From contig NZ_CP114413.1 in the NCBI RefSeq assembly GCF_027270315.1, positions 1,674,001-1,738,000 on the forward strand: a stretch of DNA of 64,000 bases. The letters run 5' to 3'. Below the pieces are notes generated by a model. The model saw nothing but the letters and a program-made list of their open reading frames with translations. It was not told the DNA's origin and did not search any database. The DNA comes from Streptomyces cinnabarinus (GTDB lineage Bacteria > Actinomycetota > Actinomycetes > Streptomycetales > Streptomycetaceae). Shown here piece by piece: positions 33,621 through 45,923 of the stretch (position 1 is its first letter; each line of letters begins with the position of its first letter). The translations under genes were made by a program, and so were the position numbers.

Positions 33621-33773
33621 TCGGTCGCGCTCGGCCGCGGGCCCACCTGTCTCGCCTCTCGGGAGCGCTGTGACCTGCGGCACGGGCATTCTGCCCAATC
33701 CCTTGCGGCCTTGACCAGGGGCGCCACGCCCCAATGTGCGTGGTTTCCGCATGTCGTGCGACGAATGCGACAT

Positions 33774-34976
33774 TCAGCTCAGCCGTCCGGCGACCAGATC
33801 CCACACGGTTTCGGCCAGGGCCTCCTTGGGCCCGTACGGCACGGGTGTCTCGCTGCCGTCGGCGCCCAGCACCACGGCCTCGTTCTCCTCGGAGCCGAAG
33901 GTCTTGTGCTCCCCCACCTCGTTCACCACCAGCAGGTCGCAGCCCTTGCGGGCGAGCTTGGCACGGCCATTGGCCAGCACATCGTCCGTCTCGGCGGCGA
34001 AGCCGACGACCACCTGTCCGGGGCGGGCCCGGTCGGCGGAGATCTCCGCGAGGATGTCCGGATTCCGCACCAGCACGATCGGGTCCGGGTCCTGCCCGTC
34101 CTTCTTCTTGATCTTCCCGGCGGCGTAGGCGGCCGGGCGGAAGTCCGCGACCGCGGCGGCCATGACCACCACGTCGGCGTCGGCGGCCGCCTTCAGCACG
34201 GCCTCCCGCAGCTGTACGGCCGTACCGACCTGGACGACGTCCACGCCCGCCGGGTCCGGCATCCCGGTGTTCGCGGCGATCAGCGTGACCCGGGCGCCGC
34301 GTGCGGCGGCGGTGCGGGCGAGGGCGTAGCCCTGCTTGCCGGAGGAGCGGTTGCCGAGGAAGCGGACCGGGTCGAGGGGTTCACGGGTGCCGCCGGCGCT
34401 GACGACGACATGCCGCCCGGTGAGGTCGGGCTCGGTGACGCCCCTGGCCAGCACCCGGCGGCAGACCTCGAAGATCTCCGCGGGGTCGGGCAGCCGGCCC
34501 TTGCCGGTGTCGACGCCGGTGAGGCGGCCCACGGCGGGCTCGACGACGACGGCGCCGCGGCGGCGCAGCGTCGCCACGTTCTCCTGGGTGGCCGGGTGCT
34601 CCCACATCTCGGTGTGCATCGCCGGGGCGAAGACGACCGGGCAGCGGGCCGTGAGCAGGGTGTTGGTCAGCAGGTCGTCGGCGAGGCCGTGCGCGGCCTT
34701 GGCGAGCAGGTCCGCGGTGGCCGGGGCGACCACGACCAGGTCGGCGTGCTGGCCGATGCGGACGTGCGGCACCTCGTGGACGGCGTCCCACACCTCGGTC
34801 GAGACGGGGTTGCCGGACAGGGCCGACCAGGTGGCGGCGCCGACGAAGTGCAGCGCGGAGTCGGTGGGCACGACGCGGACGTCATGTCCGGATTCCGTCA
34901 GCCTTCGCAGCAGCTCACAGGCCTTGTACGCGGCGATGCCACCGCTGACCCCCAGAACGACCCTCGGCTTGTCCAC
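33774..34976 (-). CDS. coaBC: Bifunctional phosphopantothenoylcysteine decarboxylase/synthetase
   Basis: A 400-residue fusion enzyme of coenzyme A synthesis. The N-terminal flavoprotein CoaC domain contains GVSGGIAAYKACELLRRL and APAMHTEMWEHPATQEN. The C-terminal CoaB domain begins near residue 185 and contains TREPLDPVRFLGNRSSGKQG. CoaB joins 4'-phosphopantothenate to cysteine with CTP, and CoaC decarboxylates it. I chose GTG at 34976 (GGGGAGAG upstream); an ATG at 35012 is in frame with no site. It follows rpoZ. Confidence 0.93.
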   Translation of the reverse strand: MDKPRVVLGVSGGIAAYKACELLRRLTESGHDVRVVPTDSALHFVGAATWSALSGNPVSTEVWDAVHEVPHVRIGQHADLVVVAPATADLLAKAAHGLADDLLTNTLLTARCPVVFAPAMHTEMWEHPATQENVATLRRRGAVVVEPAVGRLTGVDTGKGRLPDPAEIFEVCRRVLARGVTEPDLTGRHVVVSAGGTREPLDPVRFLGNRSSGKQGYALARTAAARGARVTLIAANTGMPDPAGVDVVQVGTAVQLREAVLKAAADADVVVMAAAVADFRPAAYAAGKIKKKDGQDPDPIVLVRNPDILAEISADRARPGQVVVGFAAETDDVLANGRAKLARKGCDLLVVNEVGEHKTFGSEENEAVVLGADGSETPVPYGPKEALAETVWDLVAGRLS

Positions 34977-35018
34977 GGTCTCTCCCCGGCTCGGAAAACG
35001 TACTTCCCCCATGACACA

Positions 35019-35053
35019 CCACAGGCCCGGCAGTCATGCTGCCGGGCCTGTGG
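35019..35053 (-). terminator. Long perfect hairpin between rpoZ and coaBC
   Basis: CCACAGGCCCGGCAG (35019-35033) pairs exactly with 35039-35053 around a 5-nt loop, a 15-bp stem. It has no T-run on the minus strand. It probably terminates or attenuates transcription after rpoZ. Confidence 0.75.
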
Positions 35054-35078
35054 AAAAGACTACTTCAAGCAGGAAATA

Positions 35079-35351
35079 CTACTGCGCCGGGCCCTCGACG
35101 GCCTCGGACGTCAGCAGTCCCGCGTTGATCTCGCGCAGCGCGATCGAGAGCGGCTTCTCGTGGACGTGCGTGTCGACGAGCGGACCGACGTACTCAAGGA
35201 GGCCCTCGCCGAGCTGCGAGTAGTACGCGTTGATCTGGCGGGCACGCTTGGCCGCGTAGATCACGAGGCTGTACTTCGAGTCCGTGGCCTCGAGGAGCTC
35301 GTCGATCGGCGGGTTGATGATGCCCTCGGGCGCGGAGATGGAAGAGGACAC
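35079..35351 (-). CDS. rpoZ: RNA polymerase omega subunit
   Basis: A 90-residue protein with the omega signature: INPPIDELLEATDSKYSLVI near the start and KRARQINAYYSQL in the middle. It helps assemble beta-prime. The gene is directly downstream of gmk (50 bp), the usual actinobacterial order. Omega loss is known to affect antibiotic production in Streptomyces. The length is normal for the genus. Confidence 0.96.
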   Translation of the reverse strand: MSSSISAPEGIINPPIDELLEATDSKYSLVIYAAKRARQINAYYSQLGEGLLEYVGPLVDTHVHEKPLSIALREINAGLLTSEAVEGPAQ

Positions 35352-35401
35352 GCTCTACCTTCCGATGGATGGGAAAGATTCAGTCAGGTGATCAGAGACG
35401 A

Positions 35402-35959
35402 TCACACAACGTCCATCAAGGCTAGCAGCTCGCGCGCCACGTCCTCGACGGAGGTGTTGACCAAGGTCTCGTCGAACTCCGGCTCGGCGGCCAGTTCGAC
35501 CTTCGCCGCCTGGAGGCGACGCTCGATCACCTCGGGCGGCTCGGTGCCCCGCCCGGTGAGTCTGCGCACCAGCTCCTCCCAGGAGGGAGGAGCCAGGAAC
35601 ACCAGGTGGGACTCGGCCATGGACTCGCGGACCTGCCGGGCGCCCTGGAGATCGATCTCCAGCAGCACCGGCTCACCCGCCTCCAGCCGCTCCAGCACCG
35701 CCGCACGCGGCGTGCCGTAGCGGTTGCCGGCGAACTCGGCCCACTCCAGCAGCTCGCCGTTGGCGATCAGCTTGTCCATCTCCTCGTCGGTGACGAAGAA
35801 GTAGTGGACTCCGTGCTGCTCGCCGGGGCGGGGCTTGCGGGTCGTCGCCGACACCGAGAGCCAGACCTCGGGGTGTTCCTTGCGCATATGGGCGACGACC
35901 GTGCTCTTGCCGACCCCAGAGGGGCCGGAGAGCACGGTCAGCCGCGGACGTTCACTCAT
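35402..35959 (-). CDS. gmk: Guanylate kinase
   Basis: A 185-residue kinase that phosphorylates GMP to GDP. The P-loop GPSGVGKS is at residues 12-19. TTRKPRPGEQHGVHYFF is the GMP-binding segment, and the C-terminal AMPK-like lid is present. It lies between sihF and rpoZ on the same strand, a conserved order. With guaB1 upstream in the window it is part of guanine nucleotide supply. Confidence 0.97.
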   Translation of the reverse strand: MSERPRLTVLSGPSGVGKSTVVAHMRKEHPEVWLSVSATTRKPRPGEQHGVHYFFVTDEEMDKLIANGELLEWAEFAGNRYGTPRAAVLERLEAGEPVLLEIDLQGARQVRESMAESHLVFLAPPSWEELVRRLTGRGTEPPEVIERRLQAAKVELAAEPEFDETLVNTSVEDVARELLALMDVV

Positions 35960-36019
35960 GCAGCGATTATTCCAGCAATCCCGGGGTGCCCGGGACTCCC
36001 TTCCCGGCAGTGTCCGGGT

Positions 36020-36343
36020 TCAGGAGCCGGTGCTGCCGAACTCACGCTCCAGGGACGCGATCTGGTTGGAGCCGAGGCCACGCACCCGGCGGCTCTCGGA
36101 GATGCCGAGCCGCTCCATGATCTGCTTGGCGCGGACCTTGCCCACGCCCGGCAGGGACTCAAGGAGAGCGGAGACCTTCATCTTGCCGATGACGTCGTTC
36201 TCCTGGCCCTGCTTGATGACCTCGTGAAGGGAGGCGCCGGAGTGCTTGAGTCGATTCTTGACCTCGGCCCGCTCCCGGCGAGCCGCGGCGGCCTTTTCGA
36301 GCGCGGCTGCGCGCTGTTCAGGGGTAAGGGGCGGAAGAGCCAC
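36020..36343 (-). CDS. sihF: Streptomyces integration host factor sIHF
   Basis: A 107-residue basic protein with helix content typical of sIHF/mIHF: LPPLTPEQRAAALEKAAAAR at the start, then NRLKHSGASLHEVI, and the H2TH-like core LLESLPGVGKVRAKQIM near residues 66-84. It is a nucleoid-associated protein that bends DNA non-specifically and affects development and antibiotic production. I chose GTG at 36343, which gives the family length of 107; the frame upstream to 36463 is unlikely to be coding. It precedes gmk by 60 bp. Confidence 0.95.
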   Translation of the reverse strand: MALPPLTPEQRAAALEKAAAARRERAEVKNRLKHSGASLHEVIKQGQENDVIGKMKVSALLESLPGVGKVRAKQIMERLGISESRRVRGLGSNQIASLEREFGSTGS

Positions 36344-36640
36344 GCCTACGTCACCTCGGATGTTGACTGTCGGATACGGACCGGTGAGGAACCTAGTCGC
36401 CCCACACCTGGGGAGCCACGAGCAACACGCTTGCCCGTTCTCTGCTCGGAGACTAGCGGGCAAGTCCGCCAGAGTCAGCGAGAACAGCGGAAAAGTCCTG
36501 GTCAGCCTCCGTCAGTACGGACATTTCAGACATATTGCCCCGGATTTGAGGATGTATTCAGGCTCAAGTCGGCCCGGAGTCGCCCCCCGAAGGACTCGAA
36601 CAAGCGTCTAAATACCCCCCGGCCGACCTGCCCCGACGAC
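36344..36640. other. Intergenic region between pyrF and sihF
   Basis: These 297 bp hold no gene. An inverted repeat of CTTGCCCG and CGGGCAAG lies at about 36429-36465 and may end the pyr transcript. On the minus strand a TAGGTT lies about 45 bp before the sihF start and could be part of its promoter. The region has lower GC than its neighbours. Confidence 0.5.
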
Positions 36641-37483
36641 TCAGCCGGCCGTCACGGCCGCCCGGATCTCCTCCGCGAACCGCTCCGCGGCCGACCGCAG
36701 CGCACCGACGTCGGGACCGTGCCGGAGCACTCCCCGGCTGACGTTCGGCACCACATTGCGCACCGCCGCCCCGAACACCCGGGGAAGGTCGGCGGGGGTC
36801 GCCCCCTGGGCGCCGATGCCCGGCGCCAGGAGCGGGCCGTTGATCCGGAGGTCGTAGGTGGACAGATCGCCGAGCGTGGCCCCGACGACCGCACCGAAGG
36901 AGCCCAGCGGCTCCTCCCCCGTGTTCTCGGCGGCGAGGTGGGCCAGCATGGTCGCGCCCACGTTCCGCCCGTCGGCCCGCACCGCGTGCTGGATCTCGCC
37001 GCCCTCCGGGTTGGAGGTCAGCGCCAGCACGAAGAGCCCGGCACCGCTCTCCCGCGCCAGCGCCACCGCGGGCGACAGCGAGCCGTAGCCGAGGTAGGGC
37101 GAGACGGTCAGCGCGTCCGAGAACAGCGGGGAGTCCTTGCGCAGGAAAGCCTCGGCGTACGCGGCCATGGTCGAGCCGATGTCGCCGCGCTTGGCGTCCA
37201 TCACCACCAGCGCCCCGGCCGCCCGGGCCTCCTCCACCGACTTCTCCAGCACGGCGACCCCGCGCGACCCGAAGCGCTCGAAGAACGCGCTCTGCGGCTT
37301 CAGCACGGCGACCCGGTCCGCCATCGCCTCGACGACCGTACGGCTGAACCGCTCCAGACCGGCGATGTCGTCGTTCAGGCCCCACTCCGCGAGCAGGGAG
37401 GCGTGCGGGTCGATGCCGACGCACAGCGGGCCGCGCTCGTCCATGGCATGGCGCAGCCGCGCGCCGAAGGGCTCCAGAGTCAT
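36641..37483 (-). CDS. pyrF: Orotidine 5'-phosphate decarboxylase (type 2)
   Basis: A 280-residue OMP decarboxylase of the longer actinobacterial type. The catalytic Lys-Asp segment reads VMDAKRGDIGST near residue 95. VGIDPHASLLAEW is at the start, and PGIGAQGATP is the phosphate site. It makes UMP, the last de novo step. The ATG overlaps the pyrD stop (ATGA at 37480-37483). It is the last gene of the pyr operon. Confidence 0.96.
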   Translation of the reverse strand: MTLEPFGARLRHAMDERGPLCVGIDPHASLLAEWGLNDDIAGLERFSRTVVEAMADRVAVLKPQSAFFERFGSRGVAVLEKSVEEARAAGALVVMDAKRGDIGSTMAAYAEAFLRKDSPLFSDALTVSPYLGYGSLSPAVALARESGAGLFVLALTSNPEGGEIQHAVRADGRNVGATMLAHLAAENTGEEPLGSFGAVVGATLGDLSTYDLRINGPLLAPGIGAQGATPADLPRVFGAAVRNVVPNVSRGVLRHGPDVGALRSAAERFAEEIRAAVTAG

Positions 37484-38589
37484 GCTGCGGCCTTCCTTAC
37501 GTCGGCGCCGACCGCGTCGGCGAGGGTGGCGTACGGGCTGGTGCGCAGGCGCGCGGCGAGCCCCTTGTGGACGGCACGGCCCCAGAAGGGCCCCTCGTAG
37601 ATGAAGGCGCTGTACCCCTGGACCAGCGTGGCGCCGGCCAGGATGCGCTGCCAGGCGTCCTCGGCGTTCTCGATGCCGCCCACGCCGACCAGGGTGATGC
37701 GGTCGCCCACGCGCGCGTAGAGGCGCCGCAGCACCTCCAGGGAGCGCTCCTTGAGCGGGGCTCCGGAGAGTCCGCCGGTCTCCTGGACCAGGGCGGGCGC
37801 GGACGTCAGACCGAGTCCCTCACGCGCGATGGTGGTGTTGGTGGCGATGATCCCGTCCAGACCCAGCTCGACGGCGAGATCGGCCACGGCGTCGATGTCC
37901 TCGTCGGCGAGATCCGGCGCGATCTTCACCAGGAGCGGCACGCGGCGCGTGGTGACGGTACGGTCGGCGGCCTCGCGCACGGCGCTCAGCAGGGGCCGCA
38001 GCGCCTCGGTGGCCTGGAGGTTGCGCAGCCCCGGCGTGTTCGGCGAGGACACGTTCACGACCAGGTAGTCGGCGTACGGCGCCAGGCGCTCGGTCGACTT
38101 CACGTAGTCCCCGGTCGCCTCGGCCTCGGGCACCGCCTTGGTCTTGCCGATGTTGACTCCGAGGACGGTCCGGAAGACGGGCGTACGGGAGGCCAGCCGG
38201 GCCGCGACGGCCAGCGAGCCCTCGTTGTTGAAGCCCATGCGGTTGATGAGCGCCCGGTCCGCCACCAGCCGGAACAGCCTCTTCTTGGGGTTGCCGGGCT
38301 GGGCCTCCCCGGTGACGGTGCCGATCTCGACGTGGTCGAAGCCGAGCATCGACATCCCGTCGATCGCGACCGCGTTCTTGTCGAACCCGGCGGCGAGCCC
38401 GAACGGCCCGTGCATGCGCAGCCCGAAGGCCTCGGTGCGCAGTTCCTTGTAGCGGGGCGCGAGCACGGCGGCGATGAAGGTGCGCAGCACGGGGACGCGC
38501 ACCGCGAGCCGGATCCAGCGGAAGGCGAGATGGTGCGCCTGCTCGGGGTCCATCCGCTTGAAGACGAGGTTGAAGAAGATCTTGTACAT
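37480..38589 (-). CDS. pyrD: Dihydroorotate dehydrogenase (quinone, class 2)
   Basis: A 369-residue class-2 enzyme. The N-terminal amphipathic helix (MYKIFFNLVFKRMDPE) associates it with the membrane and quinone. VVNVSSPNTPGLRNLQ contains the class-2 catalytic Ser, and ATNTTIAREGL is the FMN or orotate site. It converts dihydroorotate to orotate with quinone as acceptor. I chose the ATG at 38589; a GTG 9 bp upstream is possible. The 69 bp before it contain a hairpin and a duplicated ribosome-binding-site segment. Confidence 0.95.
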   Translation of the reverse strand: MYKIFFNLVFKRMDPEQAHHLAFRWIRLAVRVPVLRTFIAAVLAPRYKELRTEAFGLRMHGPFGLAAGFDKNAVAIDGMSMLGFDHVEIGTVTGEAQPGNPKKRLFRLVADRALINRMGFNNEGSLAVAARLASRTPVFRTVLGVNIGKTKAVPEAEATGDYVKSTERLAPYADYLVVNVSSPNTPGLRNLQATEALRPLLSAVREAADRTVTTRRVPLLVKIAPDLADEDIDAVADLAVELGLDGIIATNTTIAREGLGLTSAPALVQETGGLSGAPLKERSLEVLRRLYARVGDRITLVGVGGIENAEDAWQRILAGATLVQGYSAFIYEGPFWGRAVHKGLAARLRTSPYATLADAVGADVRKAAA

Positions 38590-38591
38590 GT

Positions 38592-38622
38592 TCCTCACCA
38601 AGAAGTGGTGTCCTCACCAAGA
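38592..38622 (-). repeat. 12-bp direct repeat carrying the pyrD ribosome-binding site
   Basis: On the minus strand TCTTGGTGAGGA occurs twice (plus-strand 38592-38603 and 38611-38622), 19 bp apart. The copy nearest the gene supplies the GAGG used for pyrD. The other copy is 19 bp too far to serve the same ATG. Confidence 0.7.
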
Positions 38623-38648
38623 GGGGGACACCGTTTCCGGTGTCCCCC
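38623..38648 (-). terminator. Perfect 11-bp hairpin between carB and pyrD
   Basis: GGGGGACACCG (38623-38633) pairs exactly with CGGTGTCCCCC (38638-38648) around a 4-nt loop. It lies 9 bp after the carB stop, within the pyr operon. Without a T-run it may be an attenuator or RNA-stabilising stem rather than a full terminator. Confidence 0.7.
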
Positions 38649-38657
38649 TGTTGGCTG

Positions 38658-41958
<3,301 letters not shown>

Positions 41959-41966
<8 letters not shown>

Positions 41967-43101
41967 GCTGGCCCTCCATCAGGGATACGAAGCGGTCGAA
42001 CAGGTAGGCGGCGTCATGCGGGCCCGCTGCCGCTTCGGGGTGGTACTGGACGCTGAAGGCCGGCCGGTCGAGGAGCTGCAGGCCCTCCACCACGTTGTCG
42101 TTGAGGCAGACGTGGGAGACCTCGGCGCGGCCGAAGGGGGTCTCGGAGACCTGGTCGAGCGGGGCGTCGACGGCGAAGCCGTGGTTGTGCGCGGTGACCT
42201 CGACCTTGCCGGTCGTACGGTCCTGCACCGGCTGGTTGATGCCGCGGTGGCCGTACTTCAGCTTGTAGGTGCCGAAGCCGAGCGCGCGGCCGAGGATCTG
42301 GTTGCCGAAGCAGATCCCGAAGAGCGGGGTGCCGCGCTCCAGGACCGCCTGCATGACCGAGACCGGGTGGTCCGCGGTGGCCGGGTCGCCGGGGCCGTTG
42401 GAGAAGAACACGCCGTCCGGGTTCACGGCGTACACGTCCTCGGCGGTCGCCGTGGCCGGCAGCACGTGCACCTCGATGCCGCGCTCGGCCATCCGGTGCG
42501 GGGTCATGCCCTTGATGCCGAGGTCGACGGCGGCGACGGTGAACTTCTTCGCACCGATCGCGGGGACGACGTAGGCCTCCTTGGTGGCGACCTCGGCGGA
42601 GAGGTCGGCGCCCTTCATCTCGGGGGCCTGGCGGACCTCGGCGAGCATGGTGCCCTCGTCGGGCAGGGCGTTGCCGGAGAAGATGCCGACGCGCATGGCG
42701 CCGCGCTCGCGCAGATGGCGGGTGAGCGCGCGGGTGTCGATGCTGGAGATCCCGACGACGCCCTGGTGCCGCAGCTCGTCGTCGAGGGACCGGCGCGAGC
42801 GCCAGTTGGAGGGCACGCGCGCGGGGTCGCGCACGACGTATCCGGCGACCCAGATCCGCTTGCTCTCCGGGTCCTCGTCGTTGACGCCGGTGTTGCCGAC
42901 GTGCGGGGCGGTCATCACGACGACCTGGCGGTGGTACGAGGGATCGGTGAGCGTCTCCTGGTAGCCGGTCATGCCGGTGGAGAACACGGCCTCGCCGAAG
43001 GTCACCCCCACGGCCCCGTAGGCACGGCCGCGGAAGATCCGGCCGTCCTCCAGGACGAGGACGGCGGGAACCTTGGTGGCTCCCCTTGTGGAGGTCGTCA
43101 T
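41959..43101 (-). CDS. carA: Carbamoyl-phosphate synthase small subunit
   Basis: A 380-residue glutamine amidotransferase subunit. An N-terminal CarA-specific domain (STGMTGYQETLTDPSY) is followed by a class-I GATase domain with the nucleophile in LFGICFGNQILG and the His-Glu pair in SVQYHPEAAAGP. It releases ammonia from glutamine and channels it to CarB. The ATG overlaps the upstream PH-protein stop (ATGA, 43098-43101). Confidence 0.97.
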
Positions 43102-43658
43102 CGTGCGCCTTCCGTGTTGTTGATCATCTGGTTCAGGGTGTCGACCCAGGTGTTGTGCTCGGCGGCCGTGTCCGAGCGGAAGCCGGAGTCGATCAGGCGG
43201 TCGCCGTGCGCCCAGGTCACGACGAGCAGTCCGCCCTCGGTGAGCACCTTGCCGGCGATGCCCTTGTCGAGCCGGGCCTCGCGCAGCTGCCCGGCCGGGA
43301 CGAAGAAGTCGTTCGCCCCGGGGCGTTCGACGACCAGGCCCGCGTCGGTCAGCGTGAGCTCGACCCGGCTGCGGGCGCCCAGGCCGTGCGCCACGATCCG
43401 GTCGAGCCACTGCCCGGCGGTGGTGGAGCCGTGGTAGCGGCCGCTCATCGTCAGTGTCGCCTCGCCCGGCTCGGACGGCGCGCTGGGCAGCTCGGGCAGG
43501 TCGCCCTGGAGCGTGCCGCGCCATTTCCAGCCCTCGCGCATCAGCCAGTAGACGAGCGCGACGAAGAGGACGAGTCCGACGAGCCAGCCGACCCGGGCGG
43601 CCCAGTCGGTCACCTCGGCCGACTTCTGGTCTGCGGCAATGGTCAAAAGGGGTGTCAC
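43098..43658 (-). CDS. Single-pass membrane protein with PH-like domain inside the pyr operon
   Basis: A 186-residue protein starting at a GTG that overlaps the pyrC stop (GTGA). One membrane segment spans about residues 22-40. The rest is a soluble beta-rich domain that looks like the PH-like domain annotated on this actinobacterial operon member: a strand pair around ARSRVELTLTDAGLVVERPG, then FFVPAGQLREARL, and a tail helix HNTWVDTLNQMIN. It has no pyrimidine enzyme motif. Both its ends are translationally coupled to pyr genes, so it is co-expressed with the pathway. Its function is unknown; a membrane tether for the pathway enzymes is one possibility. Confidence 0.75.
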   Translation of the reverse strand: MTPLLTIAADQKSAEVTDWAARVGWLVGLVLFVALVYWLMREGWKWRGTLQGDLPELPSAPSEPGEATLTMSGRYHGSTTAGQWLDRIVAHGLGARSRVELTLTDAGLVVERPGANDFFVPAGQLREARLDKGIAGKVLTEGGLLVVTWAHGDRLIDSGFRSDTAAEHNTWVDTLNQMINNTEGAR

Positions 43659-44941
43659 GTGAGCTTCCCGTCGACGAGCGTGGCCTTGCCCCGGAGCCAC
43701 GTGTGCGTCACACGGCCCGGCAGCTCACGCCCCTCGTACGGGGTGTTGCGACTGCGCGAGGCGAAGCCCGCGGGGTCCACGGACCCACGGTATGCCGTAT
43801 CGACGAGCGTGAGGTTGGCGGGCTCACCAGCCGAGACGGGGCGGCCGTGGCCCTTCGCCTGCCCGATCTCGGCGGGCTTGAAGGACATGCGCGCGGCGAC
43901 CCCGGCCCAGTCGAGGAGCCCGGTGTCGACCATGGTCTCCTGCACCACTGACAGCGCGGTCTCCAGGCCGACCATGCCCATGGCGGCCGCGGCCCACTCG
44001 CAGTCCTTGTCCTCGTGCGGGTGCGGGGCGTGGTCGGTGGCGACGATGTCGATCGTGCCGTCGGCGAGCGCCTCGCGCAGTGCCAGCACATCACGCTCGG
44101 TGCGCAGCGGCGGGTTGACCTTGTAGACCGGGTTGTACGTCCGGACCAGCTCGTCGGTGAGGAGGAGGTGGTGCGGGGTGACCTCGGCGGTGACGTCGAT
44201 GCCGCGGGACTTGGCCCAGCGCACGATCTCGACGGACCCTGCGGTCGACAGGTGGCAGATGTGGACGCGGGAGCCGACGTGCTCGGCGAGCAGGACGTCG
44301 CGGGCGATGATCGACTCCTCGGCCACCGCGGGCCAGCCGCCGAGGCCCAATTCGGCGGAGACGATGCCCTCGTTCATCTGGGCACCCTCGGTCAGCCGCG
44401 GCTCCTGCGCGTGCTGGGCGACGACCCCGCCGAAGGCCTTCACGTACTCCAGGGCCCGGCGCATGATCACCGCGTCGTCGACGCACTTGCCGTCGTCGGA
44501 GAAGACGGTGACCCCGGCGGCCGACTCGTGCATGGCGCCCAGCTCGGCGAGCTTCCTGCCCTCCAGGCCGACGGTGACGGCGCCGATGGGCTGCACGTCG
44601 CAGTAGCCGTGCTCCTGGCCGAGCCGGTAGACCTGCTCGACCACACCGGCGGTGTCGGCGACGGGGAAGGTGTTGGCCATGGCGAACACGGCGGTGTAGC
44701 CGCCGCTCGCCGCCGCGCGCGTGCCGGTGAGCACGGTCTCGGAGTCCTCGCGGCCGGGCTCGCGCAGATGGGTGTGCAGATCGACCAGGCCCGGCAGAAG
44801 CACCCGGCCCTCGGCCTCGACGACCTCGGCGCCCTCGGCGGACAGCCCGGTGCCGACCGCCTCGATGACCGCGCCGTCGATCAGCACGTCCTGCGGCTCG
44901 CCGCCGAGCACCTTCGCACCACGGATCAGGATCTTGCTCAT
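43655..44941 (-). CDS. pyrC: Dihydroorotase
   Basis: A 428-residue class-I dihydroorotase of the amidohydrolase superfamily. VDLHTHLREPG carries the first metal-binding histidines. HICHLSTAGSVEIVRWAK and TDHAPHPHEDK supply further ligands. It cyclises carbamoyl aspartate to dihydroorotate. Its start is 4 bp after the pyrB stop, and its stop overlaps the PH-like membrane gene start. Confidence 0.96.
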   Translation of the reverse strand: MSKILIRGAKVLGGEPQDVLIDGAVIEAVGTGLSAEGAEVVEAEGRVLLPGLVDLHTHLREPGREDSETVLTGTRAAASGGYTAVFAMANTFPVADTAGVVEQVYRLGQEHGYCDVQPIGAVTVGLEGRKLAELGAMHESAAGVTVFSDDGKCVDDAVIMRRALEYVKAFGGVVAQHAQEPRLTEGAQMNEGIVSAELGLGGWPAVAEESIIARDVLLAEHVGSRVHICHLSTAGSVEIVRWAKSRGIDVTAEVTPHHLLLTDELVRTYNPVYKVNPPLRTERDVLALREALADGTIDIVATDHAPHPHEDKDCEWAAAAMGMVGLETALSVVQETMVDTGLLDWAGVAARMSFKPAEIGQAKGHGRPVSAGEPANLTLVDTAYRGSVDPAGFASRSRNTPYEGRELPGRVTHTWLRGKATLVDGKLT

Positions 44942-44945
44942 GGTC

Positions 44946-45923
44946 TTACTTCTCCTCGGTGCGGGTGTGGGTGACGGCCGGCTGGTTGCCGCCCAGCAGC
45001 AGGTACAGGACGGCCATCCGGATGGAGACTCCGTTTGCGACCTGCTCGACGACGGTGCAGCGGTCGGAGTCGGCGACCTCGGCGGTGATCTCCATCCCGC
45101 GGACCATCGGGCCGGGGTGCATCACGATCGCGTGCTCGGGCATCTTCGCCATGCGCTCACCGTCCAGGCCGTAGCGCCGCGAGTACTCGCGCTCGGTCGG
45201 GAAGAACGCGGCGTTCATCCGCTCGCGCTGGACGCGGAGCATCATCACGGCGTCGGACTTGGGGAGTACCGCGTCGAGGTCGTACGACACCTCGCAGGGC
45301 CAGGTGTCGACGCCGACCGGCACCAGGGTGGGCGGGGCGACCAGGGTGACCTCGGCGCCGAGGGTGTGCAGCAGGTCGACGTTGGAGCGGGCGACCCGGC
45401 TGTGCAGGACGTCGCCGACGAGCGTGATCCGCTTGCCCGCGAGGTCGCGGCCGAGCCCGGCGTCCCGGCCGACCAGCCGGCGGCGCATGGTGAAGGCGTC
45501 CAGCAGGGCCTGGGTCGGGTGCTGGTGGGTGCCGTCACCGGCGTTGATGACGACGGCGTCGATCCAGCCGGAGTTGGCGAGCCGGTAGGGCGCTCCGGAG
45601 GCGCCGTGCCGGATGACCACGGCGTCGACGCCCATGGCCTCCAGGGTCTGGGCGGTGTCCTTCAGGGACTCGCCCTTGGAGACGCTGGATCCCTTGGCGG
45701 TGAAGTTGATGACGTCCGCGGACAGCCGCTTCTCGGCGGCCTCGAAGGAGATCCGGGTCCGCGTGGAGTCCTCGAAGAAGAGGTTGACGATGGTGCGGCC
45801 GCGCAGGGTCGGCAGCTTCTTGATGGGCCGGTCGGCCACCCGGGCCATCTCCTCGGCGGTGTCGAGGATCTGGACGGCGTCGTCGCGGGTGAGATCGGCG
45901 GCCGAGATGAGATGACGCTGCAT
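44946..45923 (-). CDS. pyrB: Aspartate carbamoyltransferase catalytic subunit
   Basis: A 325-residue transcarbamylase. FEDSTRTRISFEAAE binds carbamoyl phosphate, INAGDGTHQHPTQALLD is the aspartate-side signature and HPGPMVRGMEI is the C-terminal motif. It makes carbamoyl aspartate. The gene follows pyrR by 82 bp and precedes pyrC. No pyrI regulatory subunit is present, as expected in Streptomyces. Confidence 0.97.
   Translation of the reverse strand: MQRHLISAADLTRDDAVQILDTAEEMARVADRPIKKLPTLRGRTIVNLFFEDSTRTRISFEAAEKRLSADVINFTAKGSSVSKGESLKDTAQTLEAMGVDAVVIRHGASGAPYRLANSGWIDAVVINAGDGTHQHPTQALLDAFTMRRRLVGRDAGLGRDLAGKRITLVGDVLHSRVARSNVDLLHTLGAEVTLVAPPTLVPVGVDTWPCEVSYDLDAVLPKSDAVMMLRVQRERMNAAFFPTEREYSRRYGLDGERMAKMPEHAIVMHPGPMVRGMEITAEVADSDRCTVVEQVANGVSIRMAVLYLLLGGNQPAVTHTRTEEK

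Noticed and set aside
33534..33773. Possible SAM riboswitch before metK
   Set aside because: No conserved SAM-I, SAM-II or SAM-IV core was recognisable, and metK genes in Streptomyces are not known to me to use one.
36592..36601. tRNA-like T-arm sequence GTTCGAGTCC on the minus strand
   Set aside because: The flanking bases do not form a T-stem, acceptor stem or anticodon arm, so it is chance similarity.
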